This document shows positions 1 through 8,372 of a DNA stretch of 56,833 nucleotides, in pieces. Every line of letters begins with the position of its first letter. The first letter of the stretch is position 1. Made by a program: the position numbers and the translations under genes. Below the pieces are notes generated by a model. The model had not been told where the DNA came from and made no database searches. It saw only the letters and a list, made by a program, of their open reading frames with translations. The stretch comes from Candidatus Bathyarchaeota archaeon (lineage in GTDB: Archaea; Thermoproteota; Bathyarchaeia; Bathyarchaeales; Bathycorpusculaceae). The DNA lies in NCBI GenBank assembly GCA_003141855.1, contig PLNS01000006.1, positions 114,565 through 171,397 on the forward strand, in the 5' to 3' direction.

Positions 1-155
1 CCATAATTGAGCGTGTAGAGGGTGCCGCCTTTGTTTTGCCGAACCAAGCAGAAACCCGTTGCGCCGTCGCTAATCAGGCAACGCCTAGCGCACAGGCTGC
101 ATTTTACTTTGCTTTCTTTCTGCTTTTCGTAAAGCATGGCTTCATGTAAAGACAT
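1..155 (-). CDS. amrS: AmmeMemoRadiSam system radical SAM enzyme, N-terminal fragment
   Basis: Only the first 51 codons are in the window and the gene continues past the left edge. The frame opens with ATG at 155-153. It shows the family's N-terminal pattern: a short amphipathic start (MSLHEAMLYEKQ), then a CSLCARRC cysteine set and a second cysteine in GFCLVRQN. This matches the N-terminus of the radical SAM proteins that occur with Memo and AMMECR1 homologues. The radical SAM CxxxCxxC motif itself would lie outside the window. The biochemical role of the family is not settled. It lies downstream of the MNT gene on the same strand with a 149-base gap that holds no other frame. Identification is by remembered sequence pattern. 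Confidence 0.72.
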   Translation of the reverse strand, partial: MSLHEAMLYEKQKESKVKCSLCARRCLISDGATGFCLVRQNKGGTLYTLNY

Positions 156-304
156 AACTTATCCACAAATAGAATAGAGTGTTTTTGTTTAAAAGCATTA
201 ATTACAAGAGCTTGCTACGCAAAGGATTCTCGTTTTTATTCTTCTATGTATTATTGAAATTCTTTAGCATTTTACTCGCTTGCTTCTTAAGTTGAGGAAC
301 TACG

Positions 305-646
305 TTAAGTAAACCCTATCTTTTTTTCATAAATAACGCGCATCTCTTTCTTTACGTCTTCCGCTACGTAGGGGTTTAAGCTGCTGAAAACTCCAAGATC
401 CACCTTTCTCTTGAACACCTTACTCAATTCGCCTTCCAAACGAACCAAATCCAAGAGTGTTTTTCCTTTTCTCTGGTCGAATTCGATTGCAATATCAACA
501 TCGCTTTTTTTGTTTTGTTCCCCTCTGACAAAAGATCCAAACACTGCCAAAAAGACAACATCGTTTTCTTTGCAAATCTCAGCTAACTTTTCTTCTAAAC
601 CCTTCTTCCTTAGCACTTTGGGTAACTTTTGAATTTGAATCTCCAT
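305..646 (-). CDS. MNT-type nucleotidyltransferase (orphan antitoxin-like)
   Basis: A 113-residue minimal nucleotidyltransferase of the polymerase-beta fold. The signature GSFVRGEQNKKSDVDIAI at about residues 37-54 gives the GS and the two catalytic Asp residues of the GSxxxG...DxD motif. A third acidic position is expected near VDLG (about residue 82). MNT proteins usually act as antitoxins that AMPylate a HEPN toxin encoded beside them. No HEPN gene is visible: amrS lies downstream and a divergent antitoxin-like gene lies upstream. It could therefore be a solitary MNT or the remnant of a pair. The start is ATG at 646. Confidence 0.85.
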   Translation of the reverse strand: MEIQIQKLPKVLRKKGLEEKLAEICKENDVVFLAVFGSFVRGEQNKKSDVDIAIEFDQRKGKTLLDLVRLEGELSKVFKRKVDLGVFSSLNPYVAEDVKKEMRVIYEKKIGFT

Positions 647-758
647 GATTCTTTAAAGCCCACGCAGACTTAAGCCTTTTCGGGATTCAGTAGCCTATAT
701 TCGAATGCCCGAACAAAACATTTTAGGAATGTTTGAACAAATATCATAACGTTATTAG

Positions 759-995
759 GTGTCAAAATTGGGCAAATATGCCACAATCTCAGTTCCCGTC
801 GAAGTTAAAAAATGCTTGGAGAAAGCCAAAGCAAACAAAACATGGGGTGAATTCCTCCTTGAAATGTACACTGAACAGCAACGGCTTAAAGGTGAGAAGG
901 CTTTCAAAGAACTTACACGGCTACTCTCCAAGGAAGACATTAAAGCTATAGTTGAATCAAGCAAAGAATTTAGGGAGCAGTTTAGCCTCCGATGA
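759..995 (+). CDS. VapB-like antitoxin, toxin partner missing
   Basis: A 78-residue protein starting at GTG 759. The N-terminal strand YATISVPVEV and the following helices (KTWGEFLLEMY, EKAFKELTRLLS, and a C-terminal ESSKEFREQF) match an archaeal VapB-type antitoxin family, recognised from memory. In that family the antitoxin stop overlaps the start of a PIN-domain VapC as ATGA. The ATGA is present here at 992-995, but the frame that follows runs antisense through the 3' end of hisI and stops after 33 codons with no PIN features. The toxin gene has been lost or replaced at this junction. The stop is only 2 bases from the hisI stop, so the genes converge. Confidence 0.75.
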   Translation: MSKLGKYATISVPVEVKKCLEKAKANKTWGEFLLEMYTEQQRLKGEKAFKELTRLLSKEDIKAIVESSKEFREQFSLR

Positions 996-997
996 CC

Positions 998-1348
998 CTA
1001 AGACTTTTGCGTATTTTGCAACAGAGGGTTGTGGAAGCAGGTGGCTGCTCCTGTGTGGCATACGTTGCCTACTTGTTCTACCACGTACAATAGGGCGTCG
1101 TAGTCGCAGTCGGTTGTTACGGAGATGATTTTTTGCGTGTGCCCCGAGGTTTCGCCCTTGACCCATAGTTCGTTTCTTGATCGGCTCCAGTAGGTGGCTT
1201 TTTTTGTCTTCAGCGTGTTCTCCACGGCTTCCCTGTTAGCGTAAGCCAGCATCAACGTCTCCTTTGTCTGGGCGTCCTGAACGACCACCGGGATGAGTCC
1301 GTTGCCTTTTTTGAAGTCTAACTTTTCAAGCAATTCTTTTGTCGTCAT
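998..1348 (-). CDS. hisI: phosphoribosyl-AMP cyclohydrolase
   Basis: 116 residues, the length of a stand-alone HisI. The enzyme opens the adenine ring of PR-AMP in histidine synthesis. Visible motifs are the [16 protein letters not shown] stretch (about residues 53-68) and the zinc/magnesium site DCDYDALL followed by CHTG. There is no C-terminal HisE (PRA-PH) domain, unlike the bifunctional HisIE of many bacteria, and no separate hisE is seen in the window. It is the last gene of the leftward his operon. Its start overlaps the hisF stop by 4 bases, suggesting translational coupling. Confidence 0.96.
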   Translation of the reverse strand: MTTKELLEKLDFKKGNGLIPVVVQDAQTKETLMLAYANREAVENTLKTKKATYWSRSRNELWVKGETSGHTQKIISVTTDCDYDALLYVVEQVGNVCHTGAATCFHNPLLQNTQKS

Positions 1349-2148
1349 GGTCTAATATTCACCCCCGCTTTACGCAAGTAATCCTTCACAACTGGAACGG
1401 GATACTTGTTGTAGTGGAAAATTGAAGCTGCCAGCGCCGCGTCCGCTTTGCCTTCGGTGAAGACGTCGAGGAGGTGCTTTGGGATTCCTGCGCCGCCGCT
1501 TGCGATGACGGGCACGTTGACGCGTTCGGAAATGGCGCGGGTTAACTCGATGTCGTAGCCGTCTTCGGTGCCGTCCTTATCCATCGAAGTCACAAGGAAC
1601 TCGCCTGCGCCAAGCTGTTCAGCCTGCAGCGCCCAAGCTATGGCGTCGATGCCTGTAGGTTTTCTTCCGCCGTAAGTGTTAACTTCAAACCAAACTTTGC
1701 CCTCGCCTGTTTCAACCATGATTTTGCCGTCGCTGGGTTTGCGGTTTCTCTTCGCGTCTATTGCGTTGACTACGCATTGCCTTCCAAAAACATCTGCCAA
1801 CTCCGTAATCACTTTGGGGTGTTCAACCGCCGCCGTGTTAACTGCAACTTTATCCGCGCCGCTGCACAGGACGAGTCTTGCGTCGGCTACGTTGCGGATT
1901 CCGCCGCCCACCGTAAATGGAATGCTGATGGCTTTGGCTACGCCTTCCACTACGCCGCGCAGGATATCTCTGTTTTCTGAGGAGGCGGTTATGTCTAGGA
2001 AGACCAGTTCGTCGGCGCCTTCGTCGGAGTAGCGTTTTGCCATTTCAACAGGGTCACCAGCATGCTTTAACTGCAGAAAATTGATGCCTTTGACTACTTT
2101 TCCGTGGTCAACATCGAGGCATGGCACAACACGTTTTGCTAATGGCAT
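1345..2148 (-). CDS. hisF: imidazole glycerol phosphate synthase, cyclase subunit
   Basis: 267 residues, a TIM barrel. It opens with [21 protein letters not shown], whose CLDV carries the catalytic Asp near residue 12. VTSMDKDGT supplies the second catalytic Asp near residue 180, and both barrel halves carry phosphate-binding Gly-rich ends (VGGGIR and ASGGAG). It works with HisH, which feeds ammonia through the barrel, to make IGP and AICAR from PRFAR. It lies two bases after the hisA stop and overlaps hisI by 4 bases. It is slightly longer than the usual ~252 residues because of an insert around [10 protein letters not shown]. Confidence 0.97.
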   Translation of the reverse strand: MPLAKRVVPCLDVDHGKVVKGINFLQLKHAGDPVEMAKRYSDEGADELVFLDITASSENRDILRGVVEGVAKAISIPFTVGGGIRNVADARLVLCSGADKVAVNTAAVEHPKVITELADVFGRQCVVNAIDAKRNRKPSDGKIMVETGEGKVWFEVNTYGGRKPTGIDAIAWALQAEQLGAGEFLVTSMDKDGTEDGYDIELTRAISERVNVPVIASGGAGIPKHLLDVFTEGKADAALAASIFHYNKYPVPVVKDYLRKAGVNIRP

Positions 2149-2150
2149 TT

Positions 2151-2876
2151 TTAGGCTCCTACTTTTTCTATGGCTTCTTTTAACGTGAACCGTCCCTCAT
2201 AAAGGGCTTTCCCGATGACCGCGCCTTCCACTCCGACGCGTTTGAGAGCTGCGAGGTCGTTTATGCTTCCGATTCCCCCTGCCGCTATGACTTTTGCGTT
2301 GGGGAACTTGACGGCTTGGCTGAGTGTTTTTAGGTCGGGACCAGAGAGCATACCGTCTTGGGCAATGGAAGTTATCAGAAACCGCTCAACGCCGAGCGTA
2401 CTATACTTTTCCAGCGCCTCTTGTACGGTCATAGCGGTTGCGGTTTTCCAGCCCTCAACCATGATTTTGCCATCCTTATTGTCCAAAGCAACAATAACCG
2501 ACTCAGCCCCGAACCGCTGTTGAATCTTGCCAATGGCTGATGGGTCGCTGAAGGCTAAGGCGCCTAGGATGACTTGGCTAATGCCTGTTTTGAAGAGTTT
2601 CTCTGCGATTTCGAAGCTTCGTATTCCGCCGCCAACCTGAATGGGTAACGAAATGTTTTTTGCAATCTCAGCGATGACTTCATGGTTGTTTCCGTTGCCG
2701 AAAGCCGCATCCAAATCAATAATATGCAACTTCCCCGCGCCCTCGTCACGCCACCGCTTCGCAGCTTCAATGGGGGTGCCGAATTTGTTTTCATAGGTCT
2801 TGGCGGTTTTTGCTTCGCCGCGTGTTAACCGGACGATTTTGCCATCCATTAAATCGATTGCTGGGATCAACTTCAT
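2151..2876 (-). CDS. hisA: ProFAR isomerase
   Basis: 241 residues from the ATG at 2876, giving MKLIPAIDLMDGKIVRL. This start is preferred over an in-frame upstream codon at 2894 because GGTGA sits 7 bases before the ATG, and that GGTGA also contains the hisH stop codon. The protein is the HisA TIM barrel, which converts ProFAR to PRFAR. The expected catalytic Asp residues are in AIDLMDG (about residue 8) and in SIAQDGM near residue 170. VGGGIR and AAGGIG form the two phosphate sites. It sits between hisH and hisF in the operon. Confidence 0.96.
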   Translation of the reverse strand: MKLIPAIDLMDGKIVRLTRGEAKTAKTYENKFGTPIEAAKRWRDEGAGKLHIIDLDAAFGNGNNHEVIAEIAKNISLPIQVGGGIRSFEIAEKLFKTGISQVILGALAFSDPSAIGKIQQRFGAESVIVALDNKDGKIMVEGWKTATAMTVQEALEKYSTLGVERFLITSIAQDGMLSGPDLKTLSQAVKFPNAKVIAAGGIGSINDLAALKRVGVEGAVIGKALYEGRFTLKEAIEKVGA

Positions 2877-2883
2877 CCAAAAG

Positions 2884-3489
2884 TCACCTAACAACGGTTT
2901 TAACGAAGTTTTTTAGGATTTTTAAGCCTATGTCTCCTGATTTTTCTGGGTGGAACTGGGTGCCGTAGATGTTTTTGCTGGCTATGGCTGAGGTGAAGGT
3001 TGTTCCGTACTCGGTGGTTGTGCAGACTATTGACTTGTCCTTGGGCACTGGGTAGAGCGAGTGGACGAAGTAAACGTAGGTGCCTTCCGCTACGCCTTCG
3101 AAGAGCTCGTTTTGCTGGACGAAGTTTAGCGTGTTCCAGCCCATATGTGGCACCTTCACGGTTTTGGGTAACTGGACGTTTTTGCCCTTGAAAAACGCCA
3201 AGCCGTTTCCTGGTCCTTCCTCGCTTTTCTCAAAGAAGAGTTGTAATCCTAGGCAAATACCAAGGAGCGGTGTGCCGTCTTTGATTTTGTTTTGGAGTGT
3301 TTCTTTAACTGCGCCAAGTTTGCTTGATGCTGCGGTGAAGCTTCCGACCCCTGGCAGCGCGATGGCGTCTGCTTTAGCCAAGTCCTTTGCGGAAGTACCA
3401 ATAGTGGAGTTTAAGCCTGCTTTTTCCAGAGCCGTTTTTAGGCTGAGGAGGTTGCCTACGCCGTAGTCGAAGATTACTGCTTGCGGCAT
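2884..3489 (-). CDS. hisH: imidazole glycerol phosphate synthase, glutaminase subunit
   Basis: 201 residues, class I glutamine amidotransferase. The nucleophile elbow is GICLGLQ near residue 79. The His-Glu pair is in TQFHPEKSG near residues 180-182. The oxyanion-strand motif PGVGSF is near residue 47. It supplies ammonia from glutamine to HisF. The start overlaps the hisB stop by one base, and its own stop lies inside the hisA ribosome-binding site, typical of the packed operon. Confidence 0.96.
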   Translation of the reverse strand: MPQAVIFDYGVGNLLSLKTALEKAGLNSTIGTSAKDLAKADAIALPGVGSFTAASSKLGAVKETLQNKIKDGTPLLGICLGLQLFFEKSEEGPGNGLAFFKGKNVQLPKTVKVPHMGWNTLNFVQQNELFEGVAEGTYVYFVHSLYPVPKDKSIVCTTTEYGTTFTSAIASKNIYGTQFHPEKSGDIGLKILKNFVKTVVR

Positions 3490-4064
3490 CAGATGACTCC
3501 CTTGGAGCTGGGCACGCCTTTGCGTCTGGGATCCATGGCTACCGCTTGCCGCAGCGAAAGTGCGAGGGCTTTGGTGGCGGCTTCTGCCTTGTGGTGGTCG
3601 TTGCTGCCATACTCAACGAATACGTGGACGTTTGCTTGGAGTGCGGTGGCGAGGGATTCGAAGAAGTGGTTGATGTCTTCGGTGGGCATGTCTTCTACTT
3701 TTTTGCCTTTGAGTTTGAGGTCGATTTTGAAGTAGGGGCGCTTGACGAGGTCGACGGCTGCAAATGCCAAGGAGCAGTCCATGGGTGCGGCTGCGTTGCC
3801 GAAGCGTGCGATGCCTTCGCGCGTGCCTAAGGCTTTGTTGAGTGCTTCGCCCAAGCCCAGTGATAGGTCTTCTACTGAGTGGTGCACCAAGTCGCCCTTC
3901 ACCGACGCAGTTATGTCGATTAAACTATGCGTTGCAAGCGAGGTGAGCATGTGGTCTAAGAAAGGCACAGCCGTGTTTACGTTTGCTTTTCCTTCGCCAT
4001 CAAGGTTCACGCATACTTTAACTTCGGTTTCTTTGGTTTTACGGTAAACTTCTTGGGTCCTCAT
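3489..4064 (-). CDS. hisB: imidazoleglycerol-phosphate dehydratase
   Basis: 191 residues, the monofunctional dehydratase with no phosphatase domain. The manganese-binding repeats are visible as FLDHML (about residues 35-40) and HHSVED (about 61-66), repeated in the second half as INHFFESLA and DHHKAEA. It catalyses IGP to imidazole acetol phosphate. It overlaps hisC by 4 bases upstream and hisH by one base downstream. Histidinol-phosphatase must be encoded elsewhere. The HAD gene at 48167-48901 has no visible link to that role. Confidence 0.97.
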   Translation of the reverse strand: MRTQEVYRKTKETEVKVCVNLDGEGKANVNTAVPFLDHMLTSLATHSLIDITASVKGDLVHHSVEDLSLGLGEALNKALGTREGIARFGNAAAPMDCSLAFAAVDLVKRPYFKIDLKLKGKKVEDMPTEDINHFFESLATALQANVHVFVEYGSNDHHKAEAATKALALSLRQAVAMDPRRKGVPSSKGVI

Positions 4065-5185
4065 GTTTCTTCCTCTTGAATTTCTTTTAATGCTTCGATT
4101 AGTTTAGCGTTCATTTCTGGCAAACCAACAGTGACTCGGAAGCAGTTTTCGTACTGGAGGATTTTGCCCCATTTCTTGACCATAATGCCTTTCCCAAGCA
4201 GCTTCTCGTTCACTTCGTCACAGGGCTTCTGGGTGTTTACCAGCAGGAAGTTGGCTTGCGAATCGAAAGCTTGTACACCGTCTATTTCGTTTAGTGCCTT
4301 TATCAGTTTTACCCGTTCACGCTTCATTTCCCTGACGGATTCCATCATCAAATCAACATTGTCCAGCATCTTGGAGCCCATCCTGAGTGTGAAACCGCTA
4401 ACAGGATAGGGCAGCGGGGTTTTTTCTGTCAAAATTTTAGCTAACTCGGGGTTTGCGACGGCGTAACCAAGCCGAAGCGCTGCTAAACCGAAGGCTTTGG
4501 AGAAGGTTCTGAGAATTATCATGTTCTCAAACTCCCGTATCCTCGGCACAAAAGAGTAGTCAGCGAATTCACCGTACGCCTCATCTAAAATGACTATGCC
4601 CGGGAAAGCTTTGGCTAATTTTTCTACGTCTTCCGCTTTGTATTGGGTTGAAGTGGGGTTGTTCGGTGAGCAGATGTAGAGGAGTCTTGTTTTGTCTGAA
4701 AAATTGGAAAGCATTCCTTTGACGTCCAGTTGCAGGTTGCTTAAGAGCGGCAATGTGATGTATTCGCCTTCTTGCCGCTTAACGCAGAGTCGTGGGATTG
4801 TAAATGTTGGTGCAAACGAGATTGCGATGTCGCCTTTCTTGATGAAGAGCCGTATGATGCGGTCGATTAGTTCGTCGCTTGCGTTGCCGACCACGAGGAA
4901 GTCCTTTGGAACTTTAATATAGCCAGTGAGCTTCTCGCGCAGTTTGACCTCTTCGTCTTCTGGGTACAACCGCAAGTCGATTTCCTCAGCCAACTCCTTA
5001 ACCAGCTTAGCCTGCTTAACTCTTGGCATAAACAGATTCTCGTTGAAGTTGAGCTTGATTATCTGTTTTGTAGTAACGCCTAGTTGCTTCGCTACGGTTT
5101 CAGGCGTCGCTCCTGCAGAGTAGCAGTCTATCGCTTGGAGTTTTACAAGTTTTTGTTTTAGCCATTTTTTGTAGGATTCGCTCAT
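4061..5185 (-). CDS. hisC: histidinol-phosphate aminotransferase
   Basis: 374 residues, a fold-type I PLP enzyme. Landmarks are LNFNENLF near residue 44, the GNASDELID cofactor-phosphate region, SPNNPTS near residue 174, DEAYGEF (Asp and Tyr contacting PLP) near residue 201, and the Schiff-base lysine in RTFSKAFGLAALRLGY near residue 230. It converts imidazole acetol phosphate to histidinol phosphate. Both ends overlap neighbours by 4 bases. The first ~30 residues include a helix with TPETVAKQLGVTT, as often seen in archaeal HisC. Confidence 0.95.
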   Translation of the reverse strand: MSESYKKWLKQKLVKLQAIDCYSAGATPETVAKQLGVTTKQIIKLNFNENLFMPRVKQAKLVKELAEEIDLRLYPEDEEVKLREKLTGYIKVPKDFLVVGNASDELIDRIIRLFIKKGDIAISFAPTFTIPRLCVKRQEGEYITLPLLSNLQLDVKGMLSNFSDKTRLLYICSPNNPTSTQYKAEDVEKLAKAFPGIVILDEAYGEFADYSFVPRIREFENMIILRTFSKAFGLAALRLGYAVANPELAKILTEKTPLPYPVSGFTLRMGSKMLDNVDLMMESVREMKRERVKLIKALNEIDGVQAFDSQANFLLVNTQKPCDEVNEKLLGKGIMVKKWGKILQYENCFRVTVGLPEMNAKLIEALKEIQEEET

Positions 5186-6483
5186 TTTTCAAACCTTGCC
5201 TGTATTGCTTTGTAGTGGTTTGGAAGGTTTTCTGCTTCCGTCATAACTTTGATGCTGTCTTTTACTCTTTCTAGGCCCGTTCTTGTGCTTTCAACTATGC
5301 TTACTCGCCGCATAAAGTCCAAAGCAGATAAGCCTGAGAACGATTGAGCAAAGCCGCCTGTCGGTAGGACGTGGTTGGTTCCGCTGCCGTAGTCGCTTAA
5401 TGCAACGGGGCTGTAGGGACCTAAGAGTATGAGTCCAGCGGTTAGTTTCTCAGCCAACGCTTTAGCATTGGCGGTCATGACTTCCAAGTGCTCAGGAGCA
5501 AACTGGTTCACTAAACTAATTGCCTCATCCATACTGTTGCAGATTATTATGAACCCGTACTTGGATAGTGCTTCTGATATTTTGTCGCCTCTTTCTGCTG
5601 AAGCTGCAACTTTTGCGAGATTCTCCTGAACCTGCAAAGCAACCCTCTCTGAAGTCGTTATGAGTCCAGCAACGCTGTCTCCACCATGCTCAGCCTGCGA
5701 AACCATATCAAAAGCAATCAGCCGTGCATCAGCCGACTCATCCGCCAACACGAGCACTTCACTTGGACCAGCAGGCATATCAATCGCAACATCCGTCGAA
5801 ACCAGAACCTTCGCAGCAGTCACGTACTTGTTGCCTGGACCAACGATTTTGCGCACGGGCTTTATGGTTTTTGTGCCATATGCTAAAGCGGCTATGGCGT
5901 GGGCTCCGCCAACCCTGTAAACCTCATCGACACCGCAGATGTCGGCGGCGACAAGAACAAGAGGGTTAACTTTGCCTTTAGCGTCTGAGGGTGAACAAAC
6001 GACTATCCTTGGAACACCCGCCACTTTGGCTGGAACCGCAGTCATGACGAGGGTGCTTGGGTAAGCGGCTTGTCCGCCTGGAACGTAGCATCCGACACTT
6101 TCGATTGGACGCAGAACCGTCTGAACGGCAATTCCGTCATTAGCGGTTTTGATGTCGGTTTGGGTGAGCAGCTGTTTTTGGAAGGCGTTGACTTTTTCCT
6201 TCATGAATTGGAGGGCGGAGATTTGCTGTTTGGGAACTTTCGTGTAGGCTTCCTTGATTTCTCCCGATTTCACTTTGAGAGCTCGCAAGTTCAGTTCGGC
6301 TTTGTCAAATTTCAGCGCAAACTCCACAAGCGCTCCATCGCCGTCTGCTTTAACTTGATTTATTATGGCTTTAACGGTGCAATCGACTTCTTGAGTAGCC
6401 TTTTCGTCCGCTTTCTGCCGTTTAAACCAGTCCGCTGGCAGCGCGTCTGATTTCCAGACTCTCACTTGGCCTTGCTTTTGCAC
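5182..6483 (-). CDS. hisD: histidinol dehydrogenase
   Basis: 433 residues, the family's normal length. It oxidises histidinol to histidine in two NAD-dependent steps. GCYVPGGQAAYPST (about residues 132-145), the PAGPSEVLV stretch, the zinc-ligand region QAEHGGDS and the catalytic FAPEHLE near residue 330 are all visible. The GTG at 6483 is chosen because GAGGAG lies 5 bases upstream. The start lies 22 bases inside hisG. A second GTG at 6465 overlaps the hisG stop as GTGA but has a poorer upstream site. Confidence 0.96.
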   Translation of the reverse strand: MQKQGQVRVWKSDALPADWFKRQKADEKATQEVDCTVKAIINQVKADGDGALVEFALKFDKAELNLRALKVKSGEIKEAYTKVPKQQISALQFMKEKVNAFQKQLLTQTDIKTANDGIAVQTVLRPIESVGCYVPGGQAAYPSTLVMTAVPAKVAGVPRIVVCSPSDAKGKVNPLVLVAADICGVDEVYRVGGAHAIAALAYGTKTIKPVRKIVGPGNKYVTAAKVLVSTDVAIDMPAGPSEVLVLADESADARLIAFDMVSQAEHGGDSVAGLITTSERVALQVQENLAKVAASAERGDKISEALSKYGFIIICNSMDEAISLVNQFAPEHLEVMTANAKALAEKLTAGLILLGPYSPVALSDYGSGTNHVLPTGGFAQSFSGLSALDFMRRVSIVESTRTGLERVKDSIKVMTEAENLPNHYKAIQARFEK

Positions 6484-7463
6484 GGATTCTCCTCTCTCTT
6501 ACCGATTTCGTCTAAAGCCAGCACCTGCCGCGGCTCGTAAACGACTAAGCCTTGGGCTAGTTTACGAATCTTGGGCAGGAGCTCGATTAAGCAGTCTTTT
6601 TCGATGACGGTGTTTACGCTAACCCAAGTATCGTCTGCCAACGGTGCTATAGTTGGGTTCTTTAAAGCGGGCAATTCAGTGAGCAATCTCTGAAGATTCG
6701 CCTTTTTAACATTAACAAATATATGGATTCGCTTGGAACCGTCCACGACGCCTTTAAGCAGGGCAACTATGTCGTAGATTTTCTCTCGCTTCTCGGGGTC
6801 TTCGAGGCTTTTCTTGTTGGCGATAAGCACAGCGGCAGACTTCATGACGGTTTCTATGATTCTCAAGTTGTTTGCATCTATGGTGGTGCCGGTTTCGGTT
6901 ACGTCCATTATGCAGTCGGAGTCTTCTGGCGGCTTAGCCTCAGTCGCACCGAAGGAAAGGAAAATCTTTGCTCGTGCGTTGTCGCCTTTTTTCCACCAGG
7001 GGGTTACAAGCATGGGGTCGGCATTGCCGAATCGTTTCTTGTATTGGGGTGTGTTTTTGAGGTATTCGGAGGCTATGTTTAGGTATTCGGTGCTGACTCG
7101 GAAGTTTTTGCCTTGACTCCAAACCGATTCCATGTAGTCGCCCATCGTGCTTTTTTCGCTCACGCTCTTTGGGACGGCTATGACGAGTTTGATTTTTCCG
7201 TATTCGAGGTTTTGGAGGATTTCTACGTCTGCGCGGTTTTCTTTAACCCAATCTTCCCCCGTGATGCCGAGGTCTTGTAGGCCTTCGTTGACGAAGACGG
7301 GGATTTCTTGAGGTCGAAGCACCTTCATTTCGATTTGGGGGTCGTTTATGGTGGGTCGGTATGTGCGGTCAGTTCCTGAGAGTTTGTATCCTGAACGCGC
7401 GAAGAATTCGGAGGTTGCTTTTGATAGGGAACCTGCTGGGATTGCAAATTTTATTTTATCCAT
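6462..7463 (-). CDS. hisG: ATP phosphoribosyltransferase, long form
   Basis: 333 residues from the ATG at 7463, giving MDKIKFAIPAGSLS. GGTGA sits 8 bases upstream. The in-frame GTG at 7475 is part of that ribosome-binding site, so it is unlikely to be the start. The PRPP-binding loop is DVTETGTTIDANNLRIIE near residues 190-207. A C-terminal ACT-like regulatory domain (about residues 240-320) makes this the long, histidine-feedback form that does not need HisZ. It is the first enzyme of the pathway and the first gene of the operon. An upstream open frame ends in ATGGATAA, overlapping this start. Confidence 0.95.
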   Translation of the reverse strand: MDKIKFAIPAGSLSKATSEFFARSGYKLSGTDRTYRPTINDPQIEMKVLRPQEIPVFVNEGLQDLGITGEDWVKENRADVEILQNLEYGKIKLVIAVPKSVSEKSTMGDYMESVWSQGKNFRVSTEYLNIASEYLKNTPQYKKRFGNADPMLVTPWWKKGDNARAKIFLSFGATEAKPPEDSDCIMDVTETGTTIDANNLRIIETVMKSAAVLIANKKSLEDPEKREKIYDIVALLKGVVDGSKRIHIFVNVKKANLQRLLTELPALKNPTIAPLADDTWVSVNTVIEKDCLIELLPKIRKLAQGLVVYEPRQVLALDEIGKREENPCKSKAK

Positions 7464-7740
7464 AAATTTTTTCACCTAAATTTTTAGAGAGGTATCTAAG
7501 GGTTTTTTGTTCTGTTAAAACGGTTGTTTGACGGGGGGCGCCTAATTCCAAATAACTAAATGTTTCACTACTTATGCGGTCTTGATTGCTTTTATTTGCA
7601 ATGAAGGCAATCGCCCTGTATGAACACAATCCCTCATCATATACCACTGGAAGACACCTGAACGCCTGTCTTCCTAATAAATCTGTTTCCTGATATTTAA
7701 CTGTCGGACACGGCTCGGTTCTAAACTGAACCTGATTTGT
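7456..7740 (-). other. start-less protein-like reading frame between the 7721 gene and hisG
   Basis: Minus-strand frame with codons from 7740 down to a TAA at 7458-7456 that overlaps the hisG start (ATGGATAA). It reads like real protein, for example LPVVYDEGLCSYRAIAFIA and LELGAPRQTTVLTEQKT, but has no ATG, GTG or TTG before a GTG at 7647. It becomes protein-like just where the upstream gene ends in another frame. Options are: the C-terminal part of the 7721-8305 gene split by a frameshift near 7730, a 63-residue gene starting at GTG 7647, or chance. No family is recognised. Confidence 0.4.
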
Positions 7741-8305
7741 GCTTCTTAATCTCAAAAACCAACGGAGGCACCGAATTCCGCGTTTCCAGCTCCACATCCA
7801 GCAAGCCTTCCATGATGCCCTTCCAAATCTCACAATCGTGGATGAAAGGCGTTTTCAAAAGCAAAAACTTGTCTTTAAGGTAGAAATCGCCGAACCCCTG
7901 CACTTTTAGCCTTTTGAACACGGCTTCCCAATTCTCCTGCTTGCTCGCATCTACGCCCAGCGTTGACTGTATGGAAACTTTTAAGGCGTCGCCCATCTTT
8001 TCGCCGACTTCGGGCCATTTTTCTTTGGGAATCTGCTGGGTTAGTATGTTGAGTAATTCGACGTTAACGAAGGCGGTGCGGCTTATTCCATAGTAGTATT
8101 CGCCTGGGAAGTGCCAATCGTAAATCATCATGCTCTTGTAGATGTCGAGCATTTTGGAAATGAGCGGTTTTATTCCAAGCTCTTTGCCTTCTTTAATTAG
8201 TGACTCGATGAATTCGCGCTCGCCCCTTTCTAGGATGACGGTTGTTCTTTTTGCTTCTTCACTTTTTTCTCTTGGCGCATCAGAGTTTCGTTTGGTGTCG
8301 AGCAT
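7721..8305 (-). CDS. hypothetical protein with ribbon-helix-helix-like N-terminus
   Basis: 194 residues starting at ATG 8305. Residues ~20-55 (RTTVILERGEREFIESLIKE...LISKMLDIY) have the strand-helix-helix pattern of RHH or CopG-type DNA-binding proteins. The rest is an unrecognised alpha/beta domain ending in PPLVFEIKKHK. An A/T-rich TATA-like stretch at about 8325-8335 places the start at or near the 5' end of the mRNA. It lies on the same strand upstream of hisG, so a regulatory link to the his operon is possible but unproven. The reading frame may be interrupted at its 3' end (see 7456-7740). Confidence 0.7.
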   Translation of the reverse strand: MLDTKRNSDAPREKSEEAKRTTVILERGEREFIESLIKEGKELGIKPLISKMLDIYKSMMIYDWHFPGEYYYGISRTAFVNVELLNILTQQIPKEKWPEVGEKMGDALKVSIQSTLGVDASKQENWEAVFKRLKVQGFGDFYLKDKFLLLKTPFIHDCEIWKGIMEGLLDVELETRNSVPPLVFEIKKHKSGSV

Positions 8306-8344
8306 AGAGCCTATTCTTATAGTAATATTTAATATGCCTTATGT

Positions 8345-8372
8345 ATTCAGCAAGCATATTCAAACTCAAGGT
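8345..8372 (-). promoter_or_regulatory. 28-nt upstream element, copy 1
   Basis: This 28-nt stretch (core AGCAAGCATATTCAAACTC on the plus strand) recurs at 11233-11260 with a single mismatch. Each copy lies just upstream of the TATA-like box of a minus-strand gene (8305 here). A shared activator or operator site is a reasonable inference. The rest of the 8306-8636 gap (8373-8636) holds no gene or clear signal. Confidence 0.45.

Noticed and set aside
1676-2032. Plus-strand open frames opposite hisF, hisD and other GC-rich genes
   Set aside because: They are shadows of the his genes: no ribosome-binding site, no family features, Ser/Thr/Pro-biased composition.
7636-7650. C-box-like ATGATGA on the minus strand in the hisG upstream gap
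   Set aside because: No CTGA D box follows within about 80 bases and no terminal stem is present.
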